Positions 25,114-33,289 of a stretch of DNA of 37,508 nucleotides are shown one piece after another; the stretch's first letter is position 1, and every line of letters begins with the position of its first letter. The notes beneath the pieces were generated by a model. The model was not told the origin of the DNA. It ran no database searches and saw only the letters and a list, made by a program, of their open reading frames with translations. Position numbers and translations under genes: made by a program. The stretch covers positions 1 through 37,508 of the forward strand of contig JAQBOA010000012.1 in NCBI GenBank assembly GCA_028288305.1, read 5' to 3'. The DNA comes from Mucilaginibacter sp. Lineage in GTDB: Bacteria > Bacteroidota > Bacteroidia > Sphingobacteriales > Sphingobacteriaceae.

Positions 25114-27564
25114 ATGAAAAAGTTACACACCTATCTTATTTACCTTGTGCTTAACGCGACAGTTTTCAGTCAGCATGCATCCGCTCAAAACAAAACAACA
25201 GTGGGATCAATAATCGGAAATATTATCGATAGTACTACAAAAGAACCGGCTGGATTCGCAACTATCACCCTTAAAACGGGGAAAGACAGCCTGGTAAAAA
25301 CTGCCATCAGCAAAGCCGACGGCAGTTTTAAGTTTGAAAACGTAAAGCTGGCTGCATACCACTTGGTTATCCTTTCAACAGGTTATGCTAAGAAGGCGGT
25401 TAATGTCAACTTAACCAATACCACCGAAATAAATTTAGGTACTATACCATTAACCCGCCAGACCAAAAGCCTGAAGGAAGTACAGGTAACAGCCGACCGG
25501 CCCATCGTTCAGCAAAAGACCGACCGCATCATTTACGATATGCAGGCCGACCCAGAAAGCAAAGTAACCAGTGTTTTGAGTATGATCCACAAGATACCCT
25601 TCCTTTCTGTTGACGCGGATGATAACGTGCTAATGAAAGGCAATACCAGCTTTAAAGTGCTGATCAACGGCAAGGAATCGGGTATGTTCACCAATAACCT
25701 GAAGGAGATATTAAAGAGTATGCCCGCTTCGAGCGTAGTCAGGATTGAAGTGATCACCATTCCGCCGGCAAAATACGATGCCGAAGGATTGGCAGGTATC
25801 ATCAATATCATCACCAACCGCAAAGTAGCGGGGGGATATAAGGGCAATGTTAATCTCAATGAAGGATTCCCGAATGGCGGCCCCGGCGCGGGCGGCTCGA
25901 TCACCGCGCAGAATGGCAAATTCGGCATCAATGCGTTTGGCGGCGGAAGTACCTACACTAACCCGCCGACAAATTACAAAACCAGGCGCACCACTACCGG
26001 GCCGCATGCTTCCCTGTTACAGCAGACTGGCTATAACAGCGGCAATGGTAAAAACGGGTACTTTGGCACAGATCTGAGCTATGAGATCGATTCGCTGCAT
26101 TTACTTTCAGGCGATTTTAACATCAGCGGCAATAAGAAAAATGGTTTTACCTATCAAAACTCCATCCTTAAAGCGGCTGACGGCACCTCGTTGCAAGGCT
26201 ATGACCTGGATAATAATAACCATTCCAGCGGCAGCGGCTTCGATGCCGCATTGAATTACCAATTGGGTTTTAAGTCGGATAAAAACACGCTGCTGACGTT
26301 TTCCTACCGCTATTCGCAGACCAGCAGCCATAGCTTTACTAATATCAGTTTCAGCAACCCGTCCGGCTATGCCACGCCGGATTATCAGCAGCCCGATAAC
26401 GAACACTCGCGTGAGCAAACTGTCCAGGTCGATTATACGCAGCCCATCCATAAAGTAACAATGGAAGCCGGGGTAAAAGCCATTTTCCGTAACAGCAGGA
26501 GCGATTTTGAATACCTGTCGCTTGATAGCGCCAGCAACCAATTTGAGAACGATGTGGCGATGGGTAATACCTTCAATTATGCGCAGGACGTATTCGGGGC
26601 CTATAACTTGTATCAGTTCAACCTTAAAAAGTATAATTTCAGCGCCGGTCTGCGTGCGGAAGAAACTTATGTAAAAGCCAATTTTATCTCCACCGGCACC
26701 TTTGTCGACAAGACCTGTTTTAATATATTGCCGTCGCTTGCGATCAGCCGTCCATTTGCCGGTAACAGCAGCCTGAACTTCGGCTATACGCAGCGTATCC
26801 TACGGCCGAGTATCAACCGCCTTAATCCCTTTGTCGACCGCTCTAATCCTGATTTTATCACCGCCGGCAACCCCAATTTGCGACCCGTGGTCATGAACGA
26901 TCTGCAACTGGGCTACAGCACCACTGCAGGTAAAAATATAACCCTATTTGCGGCTGCCGACTATACCTTTTTTAATGACCTGGAATTGCCAGTCATTTTG
27001 TTCGACCCCGCGACGCAGATCACCACGACCACTTATGAAAACAACGGCAAGGGCGGCGGTGTAGGTTTTAATATCATCCTGAATTATTCGCCGGCTAAGT
27101 TTTATAGCCTCAGCATTAACGGCAGTGCCCTGCAGTTTTTTGTCAACGGCACCGGCAATATAGCCGCCAACCGTATGCACATCCTGGCAGGCCACGTTTC
27201 CCTATCCAACAGCTTTAAATTTGACGGCGGCTGGAGCGGCAATCTGAATGCGGATTACCAGAGCCGTTCGCCGCATTCCATACAAGGAGTTTCGAATGCT
27301 TTTTTAAGCACCTCAGTGATCGTAAATAAAGAACTGGTCAAAAACAAACTCTATGTTTCGGGTGCAATGAATAACCCTTTCACCAAATTCCGCAACAACG
27401 TGGTCACCACCACCTCGCCGGATTTTTTGCAGGTCGATGAAAATCAAAAATATTTCAGGTATGCTACCTTCAGCCTGAATTATAAATTCGGAAGGCTAAA
27501 GAATGATATCAAAAAGAGCCGTAAAGATATTAAAAACGATGACGTGGGCAGCGGAGCCTTTTGA
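25114..27564 (+). CDS. outer-membrane beta-barrel protein with CarboxypepD_reg-like domain (OMP_b-brl_3)
   Basis: 816 residues from the ATG at 25114 (MKKLHTYLIYLVLN). The frame is open to 25036, but the signal peptide begins at this ATG and is cleaved about after ASAQ (residue 25). Next come a carboxypeptidase-regulatory-like Ig domain (about 32-118, GNIIDSTTKEPAGFATITLK), a plug-like region (about 120-230, VTADRPIVQQKTDRIIYDM; RIEVITIPPAKYDAEGLAGI) and a long barrel ending KYFRYATFSLNYKFGRL with a basic tail. This is the TonB-receptor-like family that lacks a SusD partner. The gene is visibly richer in G+C than its neighbours: 26221-26280 counts 30 of 60, against 24 of 60 at 16801-16860. Substrate unknown. 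Confidence 0.92.
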   Translation: MKKLHTYLIYLVLNATVFSQHASAQNKTTVGSIIGNIIDSTTKEPAGFATITLKTGKDSLVKTAISKADGSFKFENVKLAAYHLVILSTGYAKKAVNVNLTNTTEINLGTIPLTRQTKSLKEVQVTADRPIVQQKTDRIIYDMQADPESKVTSVLSMIHKIPFLSVDADDNVLMKGNTSFKVLINGKESGMFTNNLKEILKSMPASSVVRIEVITIPPAKYDAEGLAGIINIITNRKVAGGYKGNVNLNEGFPNGGPGAGGSITAQNGKFGINAFGGGSTYTNPPTNYKTRRTTTGPHASLLQQTGYNSGNGKNGYFGTDLSYEIDSLHLLSGDFNISGNKKNGFTYQNSILKAADGTSLQGYDLDNNNHSSGSGFDAALNYQLGFKSDKNTLLTFSYRYSQTSSHSFTNISFSNPSGYATPDYQQPDNEHSREQTVQVDYTQPIHKVTMEAGVKAIFRNSRSDFEYLSLDSASNQFENDVAMGNTFNYAQDVFGAYNLYQFNLKKYNFSAGLRAEETYVKANFISTGTFVDKTCFNILPSLAISRPFAGNSSLNFGYTQRILRPSINRLNPFVDRSNPDFITAGNPNLRPVVMNDLQLGYSTTAGKNITLFAAADYTFFNDLELPVILFDPATQITTTTYENNGKGGGVGFNIILNYSPAKFYSLSINGSALQFFVNGTGNIAANRMHILAGHVSLSNSFKFDGGWSGNLNADYQSRSPHSIQGVSNAFLSTSVIVNKELVKNKLYVSGAMNNPFTKFRNNVVTTTSPDFLQVDENQKYFRYATFSLNYKFGRLKNDIKKSRKDIKNDDVGSGAF

Positions 27565-27641
27565 GTGACAATTAGCAATTAAAGGAGGAATAGAAAGAGT
27601 CTGATCCAAATTAATTGATTATACGTCTTCCTTTATAGAAC

Positions 27642-27690
27642 ATCCGCAGGTTGGGCTCGAACCAACGAATATTCGATTAGAAAATATCCA
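27642..27690 (-). pseudogene. 3'-half tRNA-like remnant
   Basis: On the minus strand a perfect T-arm, GTTGG-TTCGAGC-CCAAC (27650-27666), is followed by a 7-nt CTGCGGA that would be the 3' acceptor strand. It is preceded by a degenerate anticodon-arm-like TTTTCTAATCGA. No D-arm, 5' acceptor strand or clean anticodon stem is found upstream. This is what a truncated tRNA gene or an attachment-site copy of a tRNA 3' end looks like. The parent tRNA is not in the window. Confidence 0.5.
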
Positions 27691-27740
27691 TCAAAACAAA
27701 GTTTCTTTATTTTTTGAAACTTGGTATGAAAATAAATGAA

Positions 27741-27776
27741 AAACGTTCGCAAGTGTTTCGGTACTTGCGAACGTTT
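27741..27776 (-). terminator. tRNA-Ser terminator
   Basis: Perfect 14-bp stem (27741-27754 with 27763-27776) with an 8-nt loop, two bases past the tRNA 3' end. The 5' face on the minus strand is followed by TTTTTCATTTATTTTC. Confidence 0.9.
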
Positions 27777-27777
27777 G

Positions 27778-27864
27778 CGGAGAGTTAGGGATTCGAACCC
27801 CAGGAACCTTTAACAGTTCAACAGTTTTCAAGACTGCCGCAATCGACCACTCTGCCAACTCTCC
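27778..27864 (-). tRNA. tRNA-Ser (anticodon UGA)
   Basis: 87-nt minus-strand gene. The acceptor stem is GGAGAGT/ACTCTCC with discriminator G. The anticodon stem-loop is GCAGT-CTTGAAA-ACTGT (anticodon TGA, reading UCA), with a long class II variable arm and T-arm GGGGTTCGAATCCC. CCA is not encoded. It has its own consensus promoter (27870-27900) and terminator (27741-27776), so it is a single-gene transcript. Confidence 0.97.
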
Positions 27865-28265
27865 GGGCGCAAAAGTACAAAACCGTGCCGAATTGCCAAA
27901 TTTGATGTTAAGTTTTTTTTAACAAATTTATATCACTGATACATAGGGATTTAAATAGCGCAAGCCCAGTTTTATGAAGAAAAGGACATCATTAAAAGAT
28001 TTTTAATTACTTTTAATAAGCCAGGATTAACCCGGTTTAAACAATTAAGAAATCATTTTGGAATTAGACTATTATTAATAGTTAATCCAAAATGTTCCTT
28101 AATGAGATAGCAAAACTATCTTGGGCCCTGTTCAATTTCTTTACTTTTAATCTTTGTGGTAAGATAAAAGTCAAATCAATAATTTATCAAATCGTATTTT
28201 TTGTCAACCTGTCCTATAAATCTTCGTTTATATATCTGTTGATCTAATGAATGGAGTACAGCATG
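27865..28265. other. 401-bp intergenic region
   Basis: Contains the tRNA promoter (27870-27900) and an imperfect long hairpin (28054-28094, arms of about 19-21 nt with two bulges). A second hairpin has arms 28143-28154 and 28161-28171. Both lie downstream of the minus-strand sugar transferase and could end its transcript, though neither has a clean T-run. No gene seen. Confidence 0.45.
27870..27900 (-). promoter_or_regulatory. tRNA-Ser promoter
   Basis: Minus-strand TTTG (27897-27900), exactly 19 bp, TACTTTTG (27870-27877). A full match to the Bacteroidota promoter, ending six bases before the mature tRNA 5' end. Confidence 0.85.
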
Positions 28266-29648
28266 CTAATAGGCATTCATTTCGCCTTTTATTATATTAA
28301 TGACCGTCATGAAAACGATTCTTAAATCAAGCATAGAAGACCAGTGCTCCATATACCAAATATCATGTTCAACCCGCTTTTCCATTAAATGATGTTCCCT
28401 TGTTTCACCTCTGTAACCCTTAACCTGGGCCCAGCCTGTAATACCCGATTTTAAAAATTGACGAACCATATACTGATCAATAATTGCACGATATTCTTCA
28501 GTATGATCAATCATATGTGGTCTTGGTCCTACTACGCTCATATTGCCAAGTAAAACATTAAGAAACTGAGGAAGCTCATCAATGCTTGTTTTGCGCATAA
28601 AACGCCCAATAGGTGTAATCCGGTCGTCATTGCGCCTGGCTTGTTTACTTTCAGATTTATTATCCACTCTCATGCTCCTGAATTTATAGCACCAAAAGGG
28701 TTTATTATCTCTACCGCTTCTTTTTTGTTTAAATATAACCGGTCCCGGACTTTGTAATTTAATAATTAATGTTAAAATGGGATATAACCAGCTAAGGATA
28801 AAAATGATAACAAGCGAACTGAATATGACGTCGAAAAAACGTTTTTTGAAGCGATTTCCCATATCTTCAAGTGGCTCCTTGCGTACACTTAATATCGGAA
28901 ATCCACCCATATGTTCCATATAAAAAGGAGCCGCGGCATAATCCAGATCAGGAACAAATTTTAAACGGACACATTGTTTTTCAGCCTCTTTTAAAAGAAA
29001 CCCTACATCTTTCATTCTCTCTGGCGTAAGAGATACATATACTTCTTTAACGTTTGAGTTTGCAGCAGTTTTGAACTGTTCTGCGGCAGCGCCCAAAAGC
29101 TCACCATCTTCATTTACATAATAATTTTCTTCTCCCAAAAAACCTACAAAATTAAAACTGCTTTGTTGCTCAAGATAAGCGGCAAGTTTTAAACCGCCTC
29201 TATTCATTCCTAAAACGGCAACCATTTTGCGGGTATCAAAATTGCGCTTAAATAGTCCTTCAAGTGCGGTTCCGGTAAAACGGCTCAGCAAAAAGCCAAT
29301 AACCACTAACGCATAAAATAAAATCAGAAAATTTTTTGGAAAATCAGCATGATCAGTACTTAACAGGTATGACATAAAAAAAAAGCTATGTAAAACTAAA
29401 CTTTTCCAGGTAGCGCGGTAAATAGATTCAATTTTGTAAATGGTATCCTCACTATATAGTCGAAATATACTTGTACTTAAAAGCCAGATAATACTGGCAG
29501 TAAAAATATTGTTCCTGTAAATAGCCAGATCAGTTATTCCAAAATATTTGTTTGACAAATAAAAGCCAAGATATAGGCAGATATTAATTAAAATCAAGTC
29601 ACTTACAGCAAGTATAAAACGTAATATGTAAAAGTAAGGAGTTTGCAT
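28266..29648 (-). CDS. undecaprenyl-phosphate glucose/galactose phosphotransferase (exopolysaccharide initiating transferase)
   Basis: 460 residues of the polyisoprenyl-phosphate hexose-1-phosphate transferase family (WbaP/WcaJ type). Four N-terminal membrane helices (about 10-130) are followed by a CoA_binding_3-like Rossmann domain (about 140-250, AVLGMNRGGLKLAAYLE). A fifth membrane segment (about 274-296) leads into the Bac_transf catalytic domain. Its motifs are SPGPVIFKQKRSGRDNKPF, CYKFRSM, KTSIDELPQFLNVLLGNMSV, GPRPHM and GITGWAQVKGYRG, all intact. It would transfer a sugar phosphate to undecaprenyl phosphate at the inner membrane to start capsule or exopolysaccharide synthesis. No other polysaccharide genes are adjacent, which is unusual for this enzyme; the upstream 879 bp are non-coding. 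Confidence 0.94.
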   Translation of the reverse strand: MQTPYFYILRFILAVSDLILINICLYLGFYLSNKYFGITDLAIYRNNIFTASIIWLLSTSIFRLYSEDTIYKIESIYRATWKSLVLHSFFFMSYLLSTDHADFPKNFLILFYALVVIGFLLSRFTGTALEGLFKRNFDTRKMVAVLGMNRGGLKLAAYLEQQSSFNFVGFLGEENYYVNEDGELLGAAAEQFKTAANSNVKEVYVSLTPERMKDVGFLLKEAEKQCVRLKFVPDLDYAAAPFYMEHMGGFPILSVRKEPLEDMGNRFKKRFFDVIFSSLVIIFILSWLYPILTLIIKLQSPGPVIFKQKRSGRDNKPFWCYKFRSMRVDNKSESKQARRNDDRITPIGRFMRKTSIDELPQFLNVLLGNMSVVGPRPHMIDHTEEYRAIIDQYMVRQFLKSGITGWAQVKGYRGETREHHLMEKRVEHDIWYMEHWSSMLDLRIVFMTVINIIKGEMNAY

Positions 29649-30527
29649 ATATTAATAAACAAGTATAAAATTGTTGTGAATTGTAATAAACAACTATTAT
29701 ACCATGTGACTGATAAGCCACTAAAAGCTGTGGAATGCTTGTTTAATTAAAAATGAATATTTATTCGAGCAACATAAATCTCATAATGGGGAAAGATTTC
29801 TCATTATTGTATTATAAAAATATCTTAACGAAATTTTTGTTCTTTAGTATTTCAAGAACTTTCGGTGTAAATAATTTATTTGTGCTTTAACTGAGGAAAA
29901 TATTGGTTTATCCTAAAAAAATGGATAATCTATCAGGCCTGGAGATTATAGAAAGGGGTTGGAGATTAAAAATATTATATTAAGCTAGTTCTAATATAAT
30001 TAACTTGATATTCTATCCTTTGTTTGAATTTTTAAAATATCAAATGATAGCAATTTTTTTACAGGCTATTCAACTTATTATTTAAAAAATTAAATAAACA
30101 AGGTAAAAAAGTGAGCAGACGATTAAATTACCAATTACAAAGCCTGCTAAAAGGGTATATACAGATAATGATTTTGTGGTAAATTGATCACCTTCCTGTA
30201 TATAGTGTGCAGATATGTTACTATGTATCTCTCTCATGTGATTTTATACGAATCAAATTGTATAAGGTTACATTATGAAACGAATGGATATGCAATAAAA
30301 TGAATTCATTAAAGAAAAGTTGTCTAAAAATATTGCCTGAATTTTTAAAGTAATATTTTATGTGATTAATAGATTATCACAAATAAATACCCTTAATAAA
30401 ATAGAAATAGATGTATTATATATAATATTAGGTTTAAAACACTAATTTAATGAATGGAAAGCATTAAACATCAGAATGTTAGTAAAATCTTAAATGTTAA
30501 TAAAGTTTTTTAATTTATTAGGCCACG
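29649..30527. other. 879-bp AT-rich non-coding region
   Basis: The longest gene-free stretch in the window, extremely A/T-rich. It should contain the sugar-transferase promoter near 29649-29720; a near-consensus TATACTTG lies on the minus strand close to its start codon, without a clear -33. No reading frame over about 20 codons has a plausible start and composition, and no tRNA-like fold or terminator is evident. A direct repeat of GGAGATTA occurs near 29940-29966, and TATATACAG/CTGTATATA form an inverted pair around 30156-30205. It may be silenced or regulatory DNA, or the scar of lost genes. Confidence 0.4.
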
Positions 30528-31511
30528 CTAGTTGTTGTCAGTTATCTTTTTTCGAAAACTGTTAAACATAGGTTCCACAACCTTTATATTACGTTTTGAA
30601 AAGTCGATACTGGCATTTAATTCAAAGCCGATTAATATAATAAGTGAGTTTAAATACAACCAGAGCATCAGTATAATTAATGTCCCGATTGATCCGTAAA
30701 TTTTATTATATGAGGAGAAATTGTTGATATAATAACTAAAGCCCAGCGAAGTTAGTACTGCAAGGATGGTAGCTATTATAGAGCCGGTAGATAAAAATTT
30801 CCATTTCTGTTTATTGGCGGGTCCGTAACGGTATAATAAGGAAATGGACACAAAAAATATGGTGATTATCACTATCCACCTGGAAAATTTTATTAAATAA
30901 ATCCAAAAGTGGCTTTTACTGTCAATATGATGTTGTATAATACTGATCATTGCTTCTCCGGCTGTTAAAATAGTAATAGCAACTAAAAGAGAGATACTGA
31001 TAACTATAGTAAGTGAAAGTGCAATCCGGCGTCTTTTTAACCAGCTTCTTTTTTCAACAACTAATGATGATTTGTTAAACGCCTGCATTAAATTACTTAT
31101 ACCATTGGTTGCAAAGTATAGTGCTGATATAAAGCCCAATGATAATAATTTACCATTGTGATGCTTTACTATATCCTCAATGGTCGTTTGGAAAGCTATA
31201 TAGGCATTATAGGGTAAAATGGTTGAGATTATATTGAGCAACTGCCCCTGGAAATTTTTTATAGGGATATAAGGAATAAGAGTAAACAAAAATATAGTTG
31301 CAGGGAAAAATGCCAGCATAAAGTTAAACGATAGTGAAGATGCGCGGTTTAATAATGTTCTTTCTTGAATTTCGTGAAAAAAAAAGGCAATAACCTGGTG
31401 TAAGGAAAGTGGATAAAAGCCAGGTATTACATAGGACTTAGACCACGCAGAAATTTTTTGATAAAATTTAACCCGGGATAAAAAACGATGTATCCATTTC
31501 ATTTGAGCCAA
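30528..31511 (-). CDS. YihY/BrkB family inner-membrane protein
   Basis: 327 residues with six membrane helices. Conserved family features are RASSLSFNFMLAFFPATIFL (about 57-76), ALYFATNGISNLMQAFNKS and a C-terminal block with RYGPANKQKWKFLSTGSI, KIYGSIGTLIILMLWLYLNS and LIILIGFELNA. The family was once annotated as ribonuclease BN; that activity is not attributed to it now, and the role is unknown, possibly envelope-related. Last gene of the PASTA-rhodanese-MltG-thioesterase-YihY operon, two bases after the thioesterase stop. The start could also be the ATG three codons in. Confidence 0.92.
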   Translation of the reverse strand: MAQMKWIHRFLSRVKFYQKISAWSKSYVIPGFYPLSLHQVIAFFFHEIQERTLLNRASSLSFNFMLAFFPATIFLFTLIPYIPIKNFQGQLLNIISTILPYNAYIAFQTTIEDIVKHHNGKLLSLGFISALYFATNGISNLMQAFNKSSLVVEKRSWLKRRRIALSLTIVISISLLVAITILTAGEAMISIIQHHIDSKSHFWIYLIKFSRWIVIITIFFVSISLLYRYGPANKQKWKFLSTGSIIATILAVLTSLGFSYYINNFSSYNKIYGSIGTLIILMLWLYLNSLIILIGFELNASIDFSKRNIKVVEPMFNSFRKKITDNN

Positions 31512-31513
31512 AA

Positions 31514-31921
31514 TTACTCAAAAAACGGCTTTAATTTGTCAAGAAAATCACTTGATGGAAGACAAGGGCGATTGGTTTGCATATTTATAAATACCAGCAA
31601 AGTTTCTCCAATATTGATAAGCTCTTCTTTTTCGTTAAAAAGCTCGTACCTGAAATGGATCCGAATACCGGGCATCTTATCCATAATAACTTTAACGGTA
31701 ATCTCTTCATCATACAATGCTGGCTTTAGGTACTTGCATTTCATTTCTAAAACAGGCATTTTAATACCCGATTCTTCCATACCACTATAAGTGAGACCCA
31801 AACTGCGGAGCATTTCTACACGACCTACTTCATAAAATTCAGCATAATTACCATAATACATATAACCCATCTGGTCGGTTTCGCCATAACGTACCCTTAT
31901 TTTGGTAGAATGCTCGAACAT
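31514..31921 (-). CDS. YbgC/FadM-type acyl-CoA thioesterase
   Basis: 135 residues, single hot-dog domain. The motif RYGETDQMGYMYYGNYAEFY has the catalytic Asp at residue 16. Members hydrolyse acyl-CoA and in Proteobacteria sit with tol-pal, while in Bacteroidota they often sit with envelope genes as here. Its ATG shares one base with the mltG stop codon, and YihY follows after two bases, so all three are co-transcribed. It differs clearly in sequence from the thioesterase at 14906. Confidence 0.92.
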   Translation of the reverse strand: MFEHSTKIRVRYGETDQMGYMYYGNYAEFYEVGRVEMLRSLGLTYSGMEESGIKMPVLEMKCKYLKPALYDEEITVKVIMDKMPGIRIHFRYELFNEKEELINIGETLLVFINMQTNRPCLPSSDFLDKLKPFFE

Positions 31922-32976
31922 TATTTTTTAATATTTCTGTCGTTAAGGGCCTCTTGAAACCTGCGGGCATTTGCAATATGATCAGCGAGATTTGAGGCAA
32001 AATTATGATAACCTGAGAAATCTTCCTTTGCGCACATGTATATATAATCACTTTTTTTATAGTCTAAAACTGCATTAACTGCATTAATAGAAGGCATCAT
32101 AATTGGTCCCGGAGGTAAACCTGTATGCAGATAAGTGTTGTACGGTGAATCAAAAGTCAGGTATTTGGAAAGTACTCTTTTTATAGTGAAATCATTTTTT
32201 GCAAAAATAACTGTAGGGTCAGCTTCGAGTTTCATACCCTTTTTAAGGCGGTTTAAATACAGACCGGCTATGGTTGGCATTTCGTCATCGTGCAAGGCTT
32301 CGGCATCAACAATTGATGCTAAAATAGAAACCTGGATAGGACTTAAGTTAATTGCTTCTGCTTTTTGTGTTCTTTCCGGCGTCCAAAATTTCTGATAATT
32401 GATATACATGCGCTTAAAAAACTTTTCGGGCGATGTATTCCAGTATAATTGATAAGAGTTGGGCAAAAACATGGTATAAACATTATCAGTTGTAAAACCA
32501 TAGTTTTGAACAAAGCTTGCTGAATCCAATAAATGAATTATAACCGTTGAATCCGGCTCTATTTTTTTTGATACAAAACCTGCAAACTGTTCTTTAAGCC
32601 TTAAATTATGAAAAGAAATAGTAACCGGCTCCTGGTTTCCGGAGGCAAGTAAATTAATTAGCTTGCGGTTGCTCATACCGGCGTGTAGACGGTATCTTCC
32701 CGACTTTACCCGGTTTACATAATTCATATTCTGGGCAGACCATAAAAAGGTGGTAGAATCCTTTAAAATACCCTCTTCCCTGATGGTTTTGTAAACATCA
32801 TTAAAATTTGCACCGGTATGTATATACAGATATTCTTGTTTATCAGTAACATTCGGTCCAAAATATTTAAGATAATAATTAACTCCGGTAATAGCCAGAG
32901 ATACGATCAAAATGAGCACCAATATTATAATGAACTTTTTAAACGTGCCGCCTGATGAAGCTTTTTTTTTAGCCAT
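31921..32976 (-). CDS. mltG: endolytic peptidoglycan transglycosylase MltG
   Basis: 351 residues. A short basic cytoplasmic tail and one membrane helix (about 14-34) are followed by a periplasmic YceG/MltG domain. The catalytic glutamate is E226 in SILASIVDAEALHDDEMP, where the more usual IVEKE reads IVDAE. The downstream LYLNRLKKGMKLEADPTVIF and LPPGPIMMP motifs are intact. It cleaves nascent glycan strands within the chain and so sets chain length. It lies ten bases after the rhodanese gene and overlaps the next gene by one base. Context with a PASTA protein and divergent ddl fits a peptidoglycan role. Confidence 0.95.
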   Translation of the reverse strand: MAKKKASSGGTFKKFIIILVLILIVSLAITGVNYYLKYFGPNVTDKQEYLYIHTGANFNDVYKTIREEGILKDSTTFLWSAQNMNYVNRVKSGRYRLHAGMSNRKLINLLASGNQEPVTISFHNLRLKEQFAGFVSKKIEPDSTVIIHLLDSASFVQNYGFTTDNVYTMFLPNSYQLYWNTSPEKFFKRMYINYQKFWTPERTQKAEAINLSPIQVSILASIVDAEALHDDEMPTIAGLYLNRLKKGMKLEADPTVIFAKNDFTIKRVLSKYLTFDSPYNTYLHTGLPPGPIMMPSINAVNAVLDYKKSDYIYMCAKEDFSGYHNFASNLADHIANARRFQEALNDRNIKK

Positions 32977-32986
32977 TGTAAAATTT

Positions 32987-33289
32987 TTATTTTTTTAATT
33001 TTTGAACGGCTAGCAGTCCACCCGTTAAATTTCTAACCTGCTGATAGCCACTTTGCATTAATATTGACCGGGCGGCTTCACTTCTTAAACCAACTCTGCA
33101 AATAACAATAACTTCATCAGTTTTGTTATAACTTAACTGGCTCATTCTGTTATCTAATTTTGATAAGGGAATGTTTAAGCCGCCAATATTATAAGTATAA
33201 TATTCTATTTCTTCACGAATATCCAGCAAATTTAAATTTTCTCCTTCATTAAGCCGGGTAAGCAGTTCGTGTGCCTCAATTGGTTTCAT
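32987..33289 (-). CDS. rhodanese-like domain protein
   Basis: 100 residues from the ATG at 33289 (MKPIEAHELL). The frame extends upstream to 33334, but that would overlap the PASTA gene by 59 bases; with the chosen start the overlap is 14. A single rhodanese domain: LLDIREEIEY (the conserved D/R pair), GGLNIPLSKL and the active-site loop VICRVGLRSEAA with its cysteine. It may transfer sulfur or sense redox state; the substrate is unknown. Cytoplasmic. Tight packing between PASTA and mltG genes suggests shared expression rather than a known joint function. Confidence 0.9.
   Translation of the reverse strand: MKPIEAHELLTRLNEGENLNLLDIREEIEYYTYNIGGLNIPLSKLDNRMSQLSYNKTDEVIVICRVGLRSEAARSILMQSGYQQVRNLTGGLLAVQKLKK

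Noticed and set aside
25847..26541. Long antisense open frames inside the outer-membrane protein gene
   Set aside because: They are shadows caused by the GC-richer codon use of the gene on the other strand; no start signals or family features.
27685..27776. Inverted repeats suggesting a CRISPR or mobile-element end beside tRNA-Ser
   Set aside because: The strong hairpin is fully explained as the tRNA terminator; there is no repeated spacer pattern.
31921..32976. Possible loss of the catalytic glutamate in MltG (IVDAE instead of IVEKE)
   Set aside because: The second glutamate, the one aligning with the catalytic residue, is retained at 226; only the first acidic position changes from Glu to Asp.
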